Shown piece by piece: positions 53,751-64,000 of a stretch of DNA of 64,000 bases (positions are counted from its first letter, which is position 1; each line of letters opens with the position of its first letter). The DNA is from Gentiana macrophylla. Lineage: Eukaryota; Streptophyta; Magnoliopsida; Gentianales; Gentianaceae. The stretch spans positions 62,001 to 126,000 of the forward strand of contig JAOBSW010000349.1 in NCBI GenBank assembly GCA_026214975.1, read 5' to 3'. Both the position numbers and the translations under genes were made by a program. The notes under the pieces are model-generated. The model did not search any database. It saw only the letters and a program-made list of their open reading frames with translations, and was not told the origin of the DNA.

Positions 53751-55057
53751 ATATGGAAGAAGAAGTGTTGGATAATCTATGAACTCGTGTACGGTTGCAC
53801 GCCTTTCAAGAAACTGAGCGTTAGTCATGTTCTGCCTATCATTTGTTTCTTTTCATGTCAAGATTATCAAAATGATTTGATCCTTCATAAAACAATGTAC
53901 ATGGTTAATGTTGGACTCCAAATCCTTCTACTTATTGATTTCCCTTGTACTTGGCTTTTAAAACTCACACACAGAGTGAATTCTCACTTTGTAGCAGTGC
54001 CTATTTGCAAATGTTTGTCACGTTTACAGAATCGACATTTGTCCGCTCATGTTTGTGTTGTCTTTGTTACTGTAAAAGAATGTAAAATAGAAAATAAACA
54101 GATCTACAAACATATCTGACGATACTGGAAGTCGTCTGAGAATCAATATGGGTCAATCTCCTTTTGGATAAAGATCTTAAACCCTAAAACCCTAATTTGT
54201 GTAAAGTGGGACGTGTTTTGTTATTTGTTTAGAGTGAGCTCTTGAGTTATTTTTCGAGAGTTGCCTACGTATCCAATAATTGAATTGGAATCAAGTCTTT
54301 CATAGTTCTTTAGGATTGCTTATAAAGGTGGCCTCTCGCCCCTATTTCTTGCTATGCAAGTATTATATTTTATTATTATACCCTAAGGATATACACGTAT
54401 TAATCCCTACTATTTAGAGATAATTATGGATATACTAAATTCCAATATTACAGTCATTAAGACTAAGGATTCTTTACTTAATTAAGCTCGGTCATCCTCC
54501 ACGTGGAATAACAACCAGGTGGCTCTGAGCGTTCTGCACTCAGCCGCCAAGGGCACTATGGCCGAACCGGGTTGTTCCTCTTCGCCAGACCTTATCCGAC
54601 CTGCGGTGGCTGGAGGAGGAACTTCTTCCGATCTCTTACAAGGGGTAAGGGGCCTGCCTTAGGTATATCTCTGGGCTCCTGGCCCTTAATGACCTATACT
54701 CAGAGGGCTGATCATTTATTACATGTCCCCCAAGGATGACACGTGGCGTAACTCTGGTCGGCTATCATCATAAGCCCCCCAAATATGATCTTTCTCTTTC
54801 AGTTGGTCAGATCTGCACCATTTGGCTGTTCGGCCGGACATTATCCGATCTCGCATTTTAAATTACCTAACTGCCAGCTGGCAGTCTGATAAATAGATCA
54901 TCGCCGGGGATACGAGGCGCTTTTCACTCCTTCCCATAACTGACGTCGTCTACACGTCTAGAGGGAGGTTATAAGCTATCCTTTCATATCAGACTTTCCC
55001 TCTTCTCCTATTTGCTATTAAATCAAAGACTTCCTCTCTCTCAAGACTTTGCATCAT
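53751..55057 (+). other. Non-coding; possible promoter or LTR region of the next gene
   Basis: The first part (53751-54480) shows nothing I recognise, apart from a short AAACCCTAAAACCCTAA at about 54178. From 54488 base composition becomes GC-richer. G-box-like CCACGTGG at about 54497 and ACACGTGG at about 54738, and a TATA-like TGATAAATAG at 54889, precede the gene at 55.1 kb. This could be an LTR of a Gypsy element, but I see no second copy. Confidence 0.4.
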
Positions 55058-57261
55058 TCAAGTAAGCTTTTGTTCTCCTCTTTAATTTCTGAGTTCTTTT
55101 TCTTTGTTGCTGTCTTTCCCAGTTGATAAGGGCAAACACTAAGTCTAGCAAATCAATTGAAAAGGAGTTTGAGTCCTATTCTGAGTCTGAAAATGAAGTT
55201 AATCAACCAGTTATCCAACCTGGGGGTCTAATAGACGTTCCTGCTCTTAACACAATCGCTGTTCGTAGTAGTATTGAGCAGATCATTGTAGAGCAGCCCC
55301 TTGCTAACCCAACCAGGCCCCGTTTGTCTTTTGGATTCACCTCTCTATACCAAAGCCTTAGCGCCCATATGACTGCTAGGACATCTATAGGTTGCTTCGG
55401 TGTTAGATCCAAAATCACCCAGGATGATATCCTGGAAACCTGCAATACATATCATATTGATATGAACCACTATGCTCCCCAATTGCCTGGAGGAGCACAT
55501 ATGTACGCTCATCAGCCCCTAGAGGGGTATTGTACTGTGTATAAAGAGCACTTTGCCTATGGTCTGAGGACCAGTTTTGCCCGGCCTTCCTGGCCGTTCT
55601 AAGGCACTATAACCTGGGTTCTGCTCAGATCACCCCTAACGGAGTCAGGGCGATCATAGGCTTCACGATCTACTGTAGATTAATGGACGTCGAGTTCACC
55701 GTAGAGCTATTTAGGATGTTCTACCAGCACAAAAAGGTCAGGCTCCACAATGGGTGGTATTATTTCCCCCGCCGTACTCACCATCGAAGGAGGATCCCCA
55801 TACTGTTTAAGGGAAAGACCTCCATACACGAATGAAAGAACCATTTCTTCTTCATCCGCCATGACGGACACCCCGAGCTGCGTGGCTGGAACTACCTTCA
55901 GCTCCCAGTGAATGTGTGCCCCACTGGGGTTGATGAGGATACATTGGAAAAGATCACTACTTCTGGCGTTTCTCTGGATCATGAACAGTGGCCTGCCGAA
56001 CTGATCGAGGCAGCTCGCCTTTCTGACTCCAGACCTGAGCCTTATCTGAGGCTTACCCAAGAGGAGTATGACACTTGTAGGAGCCAGGTTTATGCTTTTT
56101 ATTTCTTTGTGTACTTATATCATTTTAATTTCCTCTTAAAATGTACTGATACTCTTTATTTTTCCCTTTCAGTGGCCGATTTTGCAGACATATTTGAACA
56201 TGAATTCAAGGAGGATGAGGCTGTGCCTAAGCATAACGAGCCACTTCAGAACCCAGAGGCTCCTGGGGATGATGCTAAACCGGAGCCAGATCTGGCTGAT
56301 CCTGAGGTCAATCCTGAGGATCCTCCTACTGAGGGTCTTCAGCAGGGTGACTTGGCTGATGGCACGCAGCATACTGAACAGAGGGACGATAGCTTGATCA
56401 TCCTTGATGTCTCTGATCCTGAAGAACAGGCCCGACAACGCTCTCGATCTGGTTGAAAGAGGGCCAGGTCTAGTCAGGATGCCTCTGAGGGGGCTTCTTC
56501 CTCTTCATCTGAGTTCCTAGCGGAACTGCCGGATAAGGATCTGGCCTCTATTGTGAGTTTCCTCCCTTGTATTTTTGACATTTCCTTTTGTCATCCTTGA
56601 CTCGTACTGACCCTGTTTGTTTTATACTTTTGTTGTTTCCAGGTTGTTAAGGCTGGGAAGGAGGTCTTACACAGGCTCAACGACTTCTCCACCCAGAAGG
56701 CCTCTCTGGAGAGGCGGATCGCCGACCTTTCTGCCTGCCGTAACAAGCACAAGGACGAGTCTCTGTCCAAGGATGCCTAGATCGTTGAGCTAGAGAAGAT
56801 TGTGTGAGGCTCGGCAAAGTCGAGTTGAAAGAGCGGCGCCTTCTGCTAGTCTTTGCCTGCGGGAGGAGGTCCTGGAAAAACTCCGTGCTGATCGTGATGG
56901 ACTTGAGGCTGAGATGCTTGCTCGGATCGCCCAAGACATTCATGAGTACAAGAGCTCCACTCACTTTACTGGATCTTTGAAGGTTTTACTTGACCCCATC
57001 TTAAGCCAGGGGTATACTCTAGGGGTGAACCAGGATAAGGAGCAATGCCCCCAGCTGGTCATTGAGAACCTTCAACACAGTAGGCTCTGCAAAGCAGGAT
57101 GTAGCCAAGTCTATAAGGATAGTCTTAAAGAGTTTCAAGCTGGTGAAGATCTGGCTGTAAAATACGGTCGCAGACCTGCTGCCCAACAAGCCAGTGCGTC
57201 TTCAGCTCAGCCCTCCATGATGCCCTTAGACCAGCAACAAGATGCTACTGCCGATCCTTAG
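55058..57261 (+). pseudogene. Gene of the putative gypsy-type transposon (PF04195-like) family, with introns
   Basis: A leader intron seems to run from GTAAGC at 55058 to TTTCCCAG before 55123. The first coding part has a Ser/Glu-rich start, SLSAHMTARTSIGCFGVRSK, and LEGYCTVYKEHFAYGLRTSF. After a frameshift near 55580 it continues with LRHYNLGSAQITPNGVRAII and DVEFTVELFRMFYQ, the typical block of this family (putative gypsy-type transposon domain). Intron-like gaps lie at 56088-56172 and 56553-56642, both GT...AG. The middle is an acidic Pro/Asp-rich stretch (FKEDEAVPKHNEPLQNPEAP). The last part is coiled-coil-like (LEKLRADRDGLEAEMLARIA) and ends at 57261. An AATAAA lies at 57388-57393. Stops at about 55836, 56455 and 56780 and two frameshifts make it dead. 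The in-frame initiator is also missing (TTG at 55123). The role of the family is unknown; it accompanies plant Gypsy elements. Confidence 0.72.
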
Positions 57262-57490
57262 GATCAGAGATTTATTGTTTTGCTGAACTTTGCCAAAAAA
57301 ATGTTGTGATAATTTTTGACTTTTTACTTTCTGCTTTTGACTATTTGTTGTTCTTGACGATTTGTACTTTTTTGGCACTTGTTCTGTAATAAATATTCTC
57401 CTCTTTGGCGTTCAGCCATTTATTGCTATTACTTTGGATTTTGTCTTTGCCTTTGTTTTTGTTTTAAGCATAGCTTAGGGTCCTTTATGC

Positions 57491-58090
57491 TAGATATACA
57501 GAAACCCGAATCCGGATCCGATCCATATTTGGATCGTCAGATCTAATTCACAGCACCGATCGAGACGCTCGATCATGCACAACAGAAGCTATGAATAAAT
57601 TCACATGCGATTTTACTACGATATGATCTACAAATAATTAATACAACTATGAGAAGGTTGAAGATTTACCTTGTTCAAGAGGAACAATAAATCGATAGAT
57701 AGAGAAGCAGCTGTCTTCCGGATTGTATCTCCGAGCGACGACTGGTGAACGTCGATCCTCGCCTCAGAACCTCCTCGAATATACACCAAGGTTTTTATCC
57801 TCTTAATGACTAGAACAAGAAACTATTTTTCTCTTCTTTGTTTGTGAATGTGGCACAATTTTGTGATGATTATTGTGCTAGGAGGAACTCTCTTTATATA
57901 GGAAAATAACTAGTCAAGAGAGAGTTATCCTTTTCACTCCACAATTACCTATTCCCATAAGGAAAATATATTTGCCATAAGATAAGAGAGAGTTATCCTT
58001 TTCACACCACACTATATTCAGGATTATCCAATTTGTCGATTATTTAGAAAATCTCTTGTGTAGACACTACACAATTAAAATTCACCAAAG
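57491..58090 (-). repeat. Partial LTR (LTR-1) of an antisense Copia
   Basis: About 520-600 bp are homologous to 59254-59790, with the same TATA-like CCTATATAAAGAG on the minus strand. The outer end is damaged (CTAGATATAC in place of TGTTGGATATAC). Similarity is lost after about 58010-58090, so it is a fragment or a different subfamily. Confidence 0.8.
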
Positions 58091-58740
58091 AATTTTATAG
58101 TCCTAATATTGTCATGATAAAAATTTAGGATCTTAGAATTTTCCAATAATCGAAAACAATAAATCATGAAAAGCAATCACTAACTTATCGGTTCCAAATA
58201 CCTTCTAGTTGGTGTCCAATTTTTCATGATTTTCCAATTTTTTGATTATCAAAACTCTAATTTATGTGGCCACTACATAATTAAAACCCCAAAGGATTTA
58301 TAATCCTAAATTAAATTTACCATGTGAATTTTATATCCCGATAAAATTCCGTTTCTTTTAATTAATTTAATTTATTTTTAATCTAAATTAATTATCGTGT
58401 TGATACATGACTAATTAATGTCAATATTAATTTTCTACATGTATGCATATGTTAGGAGTGGAATTCATGGATATGATGCATGACATGGTTATATCATATA
58501 AATAATCATTCAAGAAAATAAATGTGAAAAAAAACCACTGAGATGGACCGTTGGTACCCCCGTATCTAATCTATAAATAAATAAACCCTAAGCATAGAAT
58601 ACAAGTTAATCTACTATATTCTTCAGCCGCTTCAAGTATATACATTTCTGCTACTGTTCCTTTGTCAAAAACGGTTCTAGCTGTATTTGTAGCTGCCGTC
58701 GTGTATTTTAATTCTCTGCTCCATTTTTCTGAACAAAAGT

Positions 58741-58830
58741 GCTCTAGCCGAGTTGGTAAAGCTCTTTCTTCCTTTATCTTCATTACCCGAGTTTGATTCC
58801 TCCCCCCCTTTTGATTTGTTTTTTTTTTTT
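58741..58830 (+). mobile_element. tRNA-derived SINE-like head
   Basis: A-box-like TAGCCGAGTTGG (58745-58756) and B-box-like GAGTTTGATTCC (58789-58800), followed by C- and T-rich sequence with a poly-T run. It lacks a full tRNA fold, so it is a SINE head or a tRNA pseudogene. Confidence 0.5.
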
Positions 58831-58898
58831 GAACAGGAAACAAAAAATTTCGAACATGAAAAGAAAAAGAAAAAAATCAGAATTTTATACGGCCAAGG

Positions 58899-58960
58899 GG
58901 ATTAGAACTCAAGTCAGAAGTTTGATTATTCAGTGCCTTGACCACTGCACCAGCTTCCAT
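58899..58960 (-). mobile_element. tRNA-derived SINE-like head, opposite strand
   Basis: On the minus strand, AGCTGGTGCAGTGGTCAAGG (A-box) is followed about 30 bp later by GAGTTCTAATCC (B-box). It faces the plus-strand head at 58741, about 100 bp away. Confidence 0.5.
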
Positions 58961-59237
58961 GTTTGATGAAAAACGCGTCCCATTAAATAAATAAGTGTCA
59001 GCCGATTTAAAATAAATTCTAAATTGCAGAAAATTAAGTGCAAAAATAAATTACATGATATCTTATACCCAAAAAACCGGGTTTACAATAGATCTAACGG
59101 TAAACAGGTACCAACCCCAATCCATCTCGTCAATATAAACATTCAATCGCATAATTTTTTTTTAAAAGATGCAATTTTATTCTATTCCACTCCTTATTAA
59201 TTAATTATGCAATCAAGATCGCAAAATCGCTTTAACC

Positions 59238-59251
59238 TTGCTCTGATACCA
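59238..59251 (-). other. Primer binding site beside LTR-2
   Basis: The minus strand reads TGGTATCAGAGCAAGG two bases from LTR-2. This is the exact initiator Met site and shows that an antisense element once extended leftward from LTR-2. Confidence 0.85.
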
Positions 59252-59253
59252 CA

Positions 59254-61026
59254 TGTTGGATATACAAAAACCCGAATCCGGATCCGATCCATAATTGGAT
59301 CGTCAGATCTGATTCAAAGCACCGATCGAGACGCTCGATCATGCACAACGGAAGCTACGAATAAATTCGCATGCGATTTTACTACGATATGATCTAAATA
59401 AATAATTAATTCAACTATGAGAAGGTTGAAGATTTACCTTGTTCAAGAGGAATAATAATTCGACAGATAGAGAAGCTGCAGTCTTCCGGATTGTATCTCC
59501 TAGCGACGACTGGTGGACGTCAATCCTCGCCTCAGAACCTCCTCGAATATGCACCAGAAAAACCCTAGGTTTTTCTTCTCTTAATGACTAGAACAAGAAA
59601 CTATTTTTCTCTTCTTTATTTGTGAATGTGGCGCAATTTTGGGATGATTATTGTTTTAGGAGGAACTCTCTTTATATAGGAAAATAACTAGTCAAGAGGG
59701 AGTTATCCTTTTCACACCACAATTACCTATACCCATAAGGAAAAGATATTTGCCATAAGATAAGAGGTAATTCCCAAAAAATCAATCTCTTTATCTCTTT
59801 TTCATTAATTATCTAACAAATAAATAATTAATTAATTACACATGTGACATAATCTAGAAAATTTATTTTCCTAATTATCTCAACATGGGGCGCCACCTAT
59901 TAAGCCATTTTAATAGAAAATGTCTTTTCTATTTTGAATATTATTTAGCATATAAATAATATTTCATATTCATTAAATAGACCAACTATTTAATTAATTC
60001 TTGAGGTTCCATAAAATGAGAAAACACTCGCGTGTTAGGAGCCAACCCGGGGACCATGGACCTATAACCAGTAGCTACAATAAAATGAATAAAATATTCA
60101 TCGTATAAAATATTTCTACTCAACTTATTAATTCCGGAATTATGCCACCATAAATCCGAAACTGAACTCTATCGATTATAGATATAACTTATTTTCAAAA
60201 CGTCAAGTTGAGTCGATAAATGTCCATTGATATAATCATTACATATAAACTAACATTCCATAGTCTATCCGTAATGAAGCGGGAATATGTCCGTAAACTT
60301 TCTTCAATAAATCTCATCCTTATTTACCATTAACCCACTAGTGATCAATTAGTTCATAACCAATACGAACTCCGCAGATCGATCAGTTTCTAGGATCAAC
60401 AAATAAGGGGATCCTCTTTCTACTTCCCACAGGAAGGAATGGATTCCATATATGTGAGACACACACTTCTTACTCATTCCAGAATAGTGCCAACATGAAA
60501 GTGATTCGGACCACGCCTCTTAGCGATCTTTAACGAACACATCAAACCCTATCCTGAAACCAGTAGGAGTATGCAATCTCTTCAGGATTAAGGTTAATCC
60601 ATATATGATCATCTTGTGATTTAATGACATTTCTCAATCACGGAATTATATGAGAAATATAGATTAAAGCGGTCCAGTCCTATATGACTACATCATATAT
60701 AAATGCCCCACTTAGACAACCAATGTCGACGGTCCGGACAAGACGGTCACCCCATAAAGTGTTCTGGGCGCATTAATGGTGGTTTAATCAATAGACCCCA
60801 TACTTTGATTAACTTCACCACGGACTAACATTTCAAGTGTATCACCATAAACTTAATCCTTATGTCTGACACACACTAAGTTATATGGCTACATATGATA
60901 CGACTTGGGGTTTTCAGCAGTGTATTAAATATAAGCACGAAGCAAATAATAAGATGAGAATAAATATGTTATTTATTAATTATAAAAACAATTACATAAA
61001 TTGTCTTTCGGGCGTAATTTCCAACA
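59254..61026 (-). repeat. LTR-2 of antisense Copia elements
   Basis: A 1773 bp repeat, TGTTGGATATAC...TTTCCAACA on the plus strand. It has a primer site on its left and a purine tract plus RNase H on its right. It therefore acts as 5' LTR for the left remnant and 3' LTR for the right element. A TATA-like box on the minus strand is near 59675. Confidence 0.85.
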
Positions 61027-61190
61027 ATCTCCCACTTGCCCGTAAGGACAAGAAACAATTGTCTTTCGGGCACTCTACATCCAACAATCTCCCACTTGCC
61101 CATAAAGACAAGCAACAATTGTTTTTAGAGCACCACACCCTTATTATTTTTATCCACAACATTCTCTCACTTGCTCTATAGCAAATGAGA
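61001..61190 (-). repeat. Repeated LTR-end and purine-tract unit (about 59 bp)
   Basis: TTGTCTTTCGGGC...CCAACAATCTCCCACTTGCC occurs at 61001-61058 and 61059-61118. A third, diverged copy runs to about 61190 (ACATTCTCTCACTTGCTC). Each copy contains the last LTR bases plus the purine tract (GCAAGTGGGAGAT on the minus strand). Confidence 0.85.
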
Positions 61191-61720
61191 CATACCTCGC
61201 AATTTCATACCCGTCAAGCGCTTTTCAGTGACATTAGATGCCACACGACTTGCTTAAACTGATCAGCAGGTTGTCGGCTCGAGGCGATCTTTAGGACCAA
61301 AACTTCACCTCTCTGCACGGTCTGTCTGATCAGGTGGTACTCTTTCCCAATATGCTTTTGACCTCTTGTAACTACGAAGATCATTTGCATGAGCTACCTC
61401 TCAACTGTTTGCACAGTAAAATGGTAACGGCTCATCGAGACCTGGAATCACTTTCCGATCCAACGAAGAACTTCTCAGGCACACTGCCTCTTTAGCTACT
61501 CCGAAAGATGCTATGTATTCGACTAACAGAGAGAAATTGGCAGTGCTAGATTGCTCCATACTATAGCTCCATCACAATGAGTAAACACTGAGCCTGAGAT
61601 CGATTCACGATCATCCTTAATCCGACAAAAATCAGAATCAGTGTAGTCAACAATACTCAGGTTTGTACCTGAATACATAAGCATATGATTCCTCGTTCTC
61701 TAAAGATACTTGAGGATGCA
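61191..61720 (-). pseudogene. Decayed Copia RNase H
   Basis: The minus strand reads CILKYL, then RTRNHMLMYSG, NLSIVDYTDSDFCRIKDDRE and SISGSVFTHCDGAIVWS before stops. It is the start and middle of RNase H (YTDSDF..DxDD.ks.SG.VF...GG.v.W). The later part (an EAVCLR-like block and LPFYC-like region) is still visible but interrupted. It sits just inside the purine tract, as expected for the 3' end of a Copia element. Confidence 0.85.
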
Positions 61721-63139
61721 CTATACTGCTATCAATACACGAATCCATGATTCGATTACAATTGACTTTTAATAATCTGACATTCTCTATCCAAAAGAGA
61801 ATTTATCCTATTTTCTCAATATCCGAAGATTGAGAGAATTATTCTGTGAGGGGTTGGGTAGGAAACCTCTCATTGAATATTGCATACTAATATGCATTTT
61901 TATCTTAACCAATAAGAAGGATGGGATACGGACAACAACTTGTTCTCATGAATTCGACCGAATCAATTCTAAGAATATAGTCCACTTCTCTGATTCAGAG
62001 AATCTTTGGCTCGTTAGTTCTTGACTTCAAATAACACACTCAAGTTGTTCCCAACCGTTGCAGTGTAATCTTTATAAACACTAATGTCTACTACTTTACC
62101 AATATTGATTCTCTGGTCTACAAAAAACTCATCAATATTCTGGTCAATCCCACACATTTCAAACATGTGACTTTTAATGACCTAGAGGTTTGATTTAATC
62201 CACCAATGGATATAAGCATAGGCAGTCAATCTGCCATTGGATTTAAGCTAAAACCCTTCTGTTCCGAATGAATCTAAGCTCCATTATTAGGCAAGAAAGT
62301 TTCAGGGCATCACTTCTGGTAATCTTTCTGCTTTCCATGGAGTCAAGCAAGGCTGAATGGTGAGAGAGTTCAGGGCATCACCCCTATTGAACTATCTACT
62401 TCTTAGGGAATTACCACCAAGACCACTTGGCTTTGTTTAGAAAGTTAAACTTTCCCATTCATTTGACTCTTTCCATATAGATCCAATTACTCCCACTGGG
62501 ACTGAGACACTCAGGTGGTTCTACAAGAGTATGAACATAACTGGAGTACCAAAACTCCATATACAGGTTTATGGCTTTAAACCAACCTCTTTTTATCAGA
62601 ATCCTATACAGTCCTTCGAAAAGACCACAGATTATCAATCACCCCCAGCAGACTGTTAAGTCTGCATAATCACAGCGGGTCAATGGTTAAACCATACTCC
62701 CACTGCAATTGGGTGGATTGATATTCTGGTCTGGTTTAGTAGTATTTATCAGTGTGACCCCAACAACCAATGTTGGATGTGGTCTGATTAAATCAGATAG
62801 TAACTTTGAGTATCTTTACTTCATGGTCCAAGGTTGTTATTTAAACATCCTTTCAGAAAGGCTGTGACAGTACAACCGTCACTTTCTGATCTTAAGAATC
62901 TTATAACCAACCTTCACTCATTGCATTAAGATATTTCACGAACAGTAACCTTCTGAACGTGTATGCAAAATCTCCAGTCCTACCTTCAAGCACTAGTGCT
63001 AAATGCCTCTATTTGCGGAAGTTGAGTAAATGTACTTCACTCATTATCCACAAATTCATAGGCATCTTCTAGGTAGACTTCTCGGTGTTACACAATAATG
63101 TAAACCGTTAACCAATGTCTTAATCGAGTTAAGCAGCGT
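61721..63139 (-). pseudogene. Heavily decayed Copia interior (RT/linker expected)
   Basis: From its position between RNase H and integrase this should be reverse transcriptase and the linker. I could not find the YVDD or LYGLKQ blocks, and all frames are short. It is assigned by position only. Confidence 0.45.
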
Positions 63140-64000
63140 ATTGTATCATATCCATAACAATATAAGGTAATCCATGGTTTATCCTTTCAGTGAAATCGTT
63201 TCACTCGGAGGTAGGCCGAGCATCAGTGCCATAGCCTATATCTGAGCAAGGAATACTCGTTTCTCTGGTAATATCAAAGATTCCTCCAAATATTTAGATA
63301 AACTAATCGGCATTTTGAGTAGTCATTAGACAAAATGTCCATTACTCAAACGATCCCACTAGCTTGTATCATTCATAAGACCCCAAAGGTCAATATGCAC
63401 AAGCTATGATACTTCTTTAGCTCTATTACCTTTTCAAATTGAATGGTTACTTAGTCATTTTCCTTTGAGATGGTGTTCTTAGACTGGGAGATAGGAATCA
63501 CCCTTAGCCAGTCTTCAGATCTTATCTTTAGGATATATGCACTAATTAATAGATGCTGAAAAATCGTTTATCTAAATACGGAAACCATTTGTCTTAATAG
63601 TTTATGATGTGTTACATATACCTTTTCAGCATTACTTAGTGGTTCTGACTTTATCAAACAAAAGTCTGAGTCTCGTAATCATATACAAATGTCATATTCA
63701 CTTTCTTTAAGGCAACTATGTTATCGATTTGAAAGATAAAGTGAATCCATTCGTTCCAACGAATCTGAAAAACAGAAATTAAATTTCTGCGATATTCAAT
63801 GATTAAAATCCGAAATTTGTTTCCTTATATCACTCCCACTATTTTAGCTGAAATAACTGCCCGTTGTCTACTCTTTATCATGAATTCCCAGCTACCTTGT
63901 TCATACAAAAGAACTTTAGCTTCCGAGTCAAATTACTCGGTTAAGAAAGTCTCTAAGGATTCATAGGTTTGTAATCCGAAATCACTTTCCTTATCCTATA
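63140..64000 (-). pseudogene. Decayed Copia integrase and GAG-pre-integrase, running off the window
   Basis: The minus strand shows HLKGKMTK at about 63440-63470, the CLEGKMTK-type end of the GAG-pre-integrase domain. LVHIDLWGLMND follows at about 63370-63410, the first catalytic Asp block of integrase, then a DYSKCRLVYL block near 63310. Stops interrupt all of them. From 63570 to the end of the window no motif is clear, but the region should hold protease and gag of the same element, with the 5' LTR beyond the window. Confidence 0.75.

Larger units (their letters stand above)
58091..59237. other. Region between LTR-1 and LTR-2
   Basis: AT-rich sequence contains two SINE-like heads. If LTR-1 and LTR-2 belong to one element, this is its residual interior. 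It holds no gag or pol that I can see. Confidence 0.4.

Noticed and set aside
54172..54195. Telomere-like AAACCCTAAAACCCTAA
   Set aside because: Only two imperfect units; such words are common in plant promoters and do not indicate an internal telomere.
58741..58815. Functional tRNA gene
   Set aside because: A- and B-box words are present, but no cloverleaf with an anticodon stem and acceptor stem can be drawn; better explained as a SINE head.

Overview
This window is plant nuclear DNA, probably from a eudicot, and consists almost wholly of transposable elements and their remains. The signs are LTR retrotransposons primed by initiator-Met tRNA (Copia), an Athila-type Gypsy element with the TGGCGCCGTTGCCGGGGA primer site, CACTA transposase genes, MULE, hAT and Harbinger MITEs, Helitron-type 3' ends, tRNA-derived SINE-like heads and long (TA)n tracts. 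I found no intact host gene. The host-like parts are shuffled fragments of the RNA polymerase II second-largest subunit gene (about 1.6-2.1 kb), a broken gene for a small secreted Cys-rich peptide (38.2-38.5 kb, minus strand) and an exon-like block at 52.4-52.6 kb.

Layout. 0-3 kb: AT-rich DNA with a MULE-type MITE and the NRPB2-like fragments. 3.08-8.26 kb: full-length antisense Copia element (Copia-1, target duplication ggata). 8.3-15.2 kb: non-coding DNA with Helitron-like hairpin termini, a small hAT MITE, short tandem repeats and a G-rich minisatellite. 15.5-19.8 kb: decayed sense Copia (Copia-D) between TA tracts. 20.3-22.4 kb and 36.7-36.96 kb: two halves of one Tat-like Gypsy gag region, split by Copia-2 (22373-36710, target duplication ctacg). 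Copia-2 is itself split by an Athila-like element (23213-31519, target duplication atcac). The insertion order is therefore Gypsy, then Copia-2, then Athila.

37.3-38.5 kb: CACTA transposase fragment and the Cys-rich peptide pseudogene. 38.8-43.0 kb: 5' part of a sense Copia (Copia-3) duplicated in tandem. 44.1-48.2 kb: antisense Copia-4 (target duplication ggttg) whose reverse transcriptase core is deleted. 49.1-49.93 kb: 5' part of a CACTA transposase gene, cut by the terminus of a second, non-autonomous CACTA element that carries GGGACGAC repeats and a 1.5 kb satellite of about 164 bp period. 53.0-53.5 kb: Tourist-like MITE. 55.1-57.3 kb: decayed intron-containing gene of the putative gypsy-type transposon family. 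57.5-64 kb: antisense Copia remains in which one LTR (59254-61026) appears to serve two elements.

No set of genes here forms a host pathway. The gag, protease, integrase and reverse transcriptase modules would have served retrotransposition of their own elements, and all show stops, frameshifts or deletions. The most unusual signal is in the Athila-like element: the palindrome TCGGTCGACCGA recurs in arrays with exactly 22 bp between centres, at two places in each LTR and two in the internal region. That regular layout suggests binding sites for a dimeric protein or a structural nucleic-acid signal.
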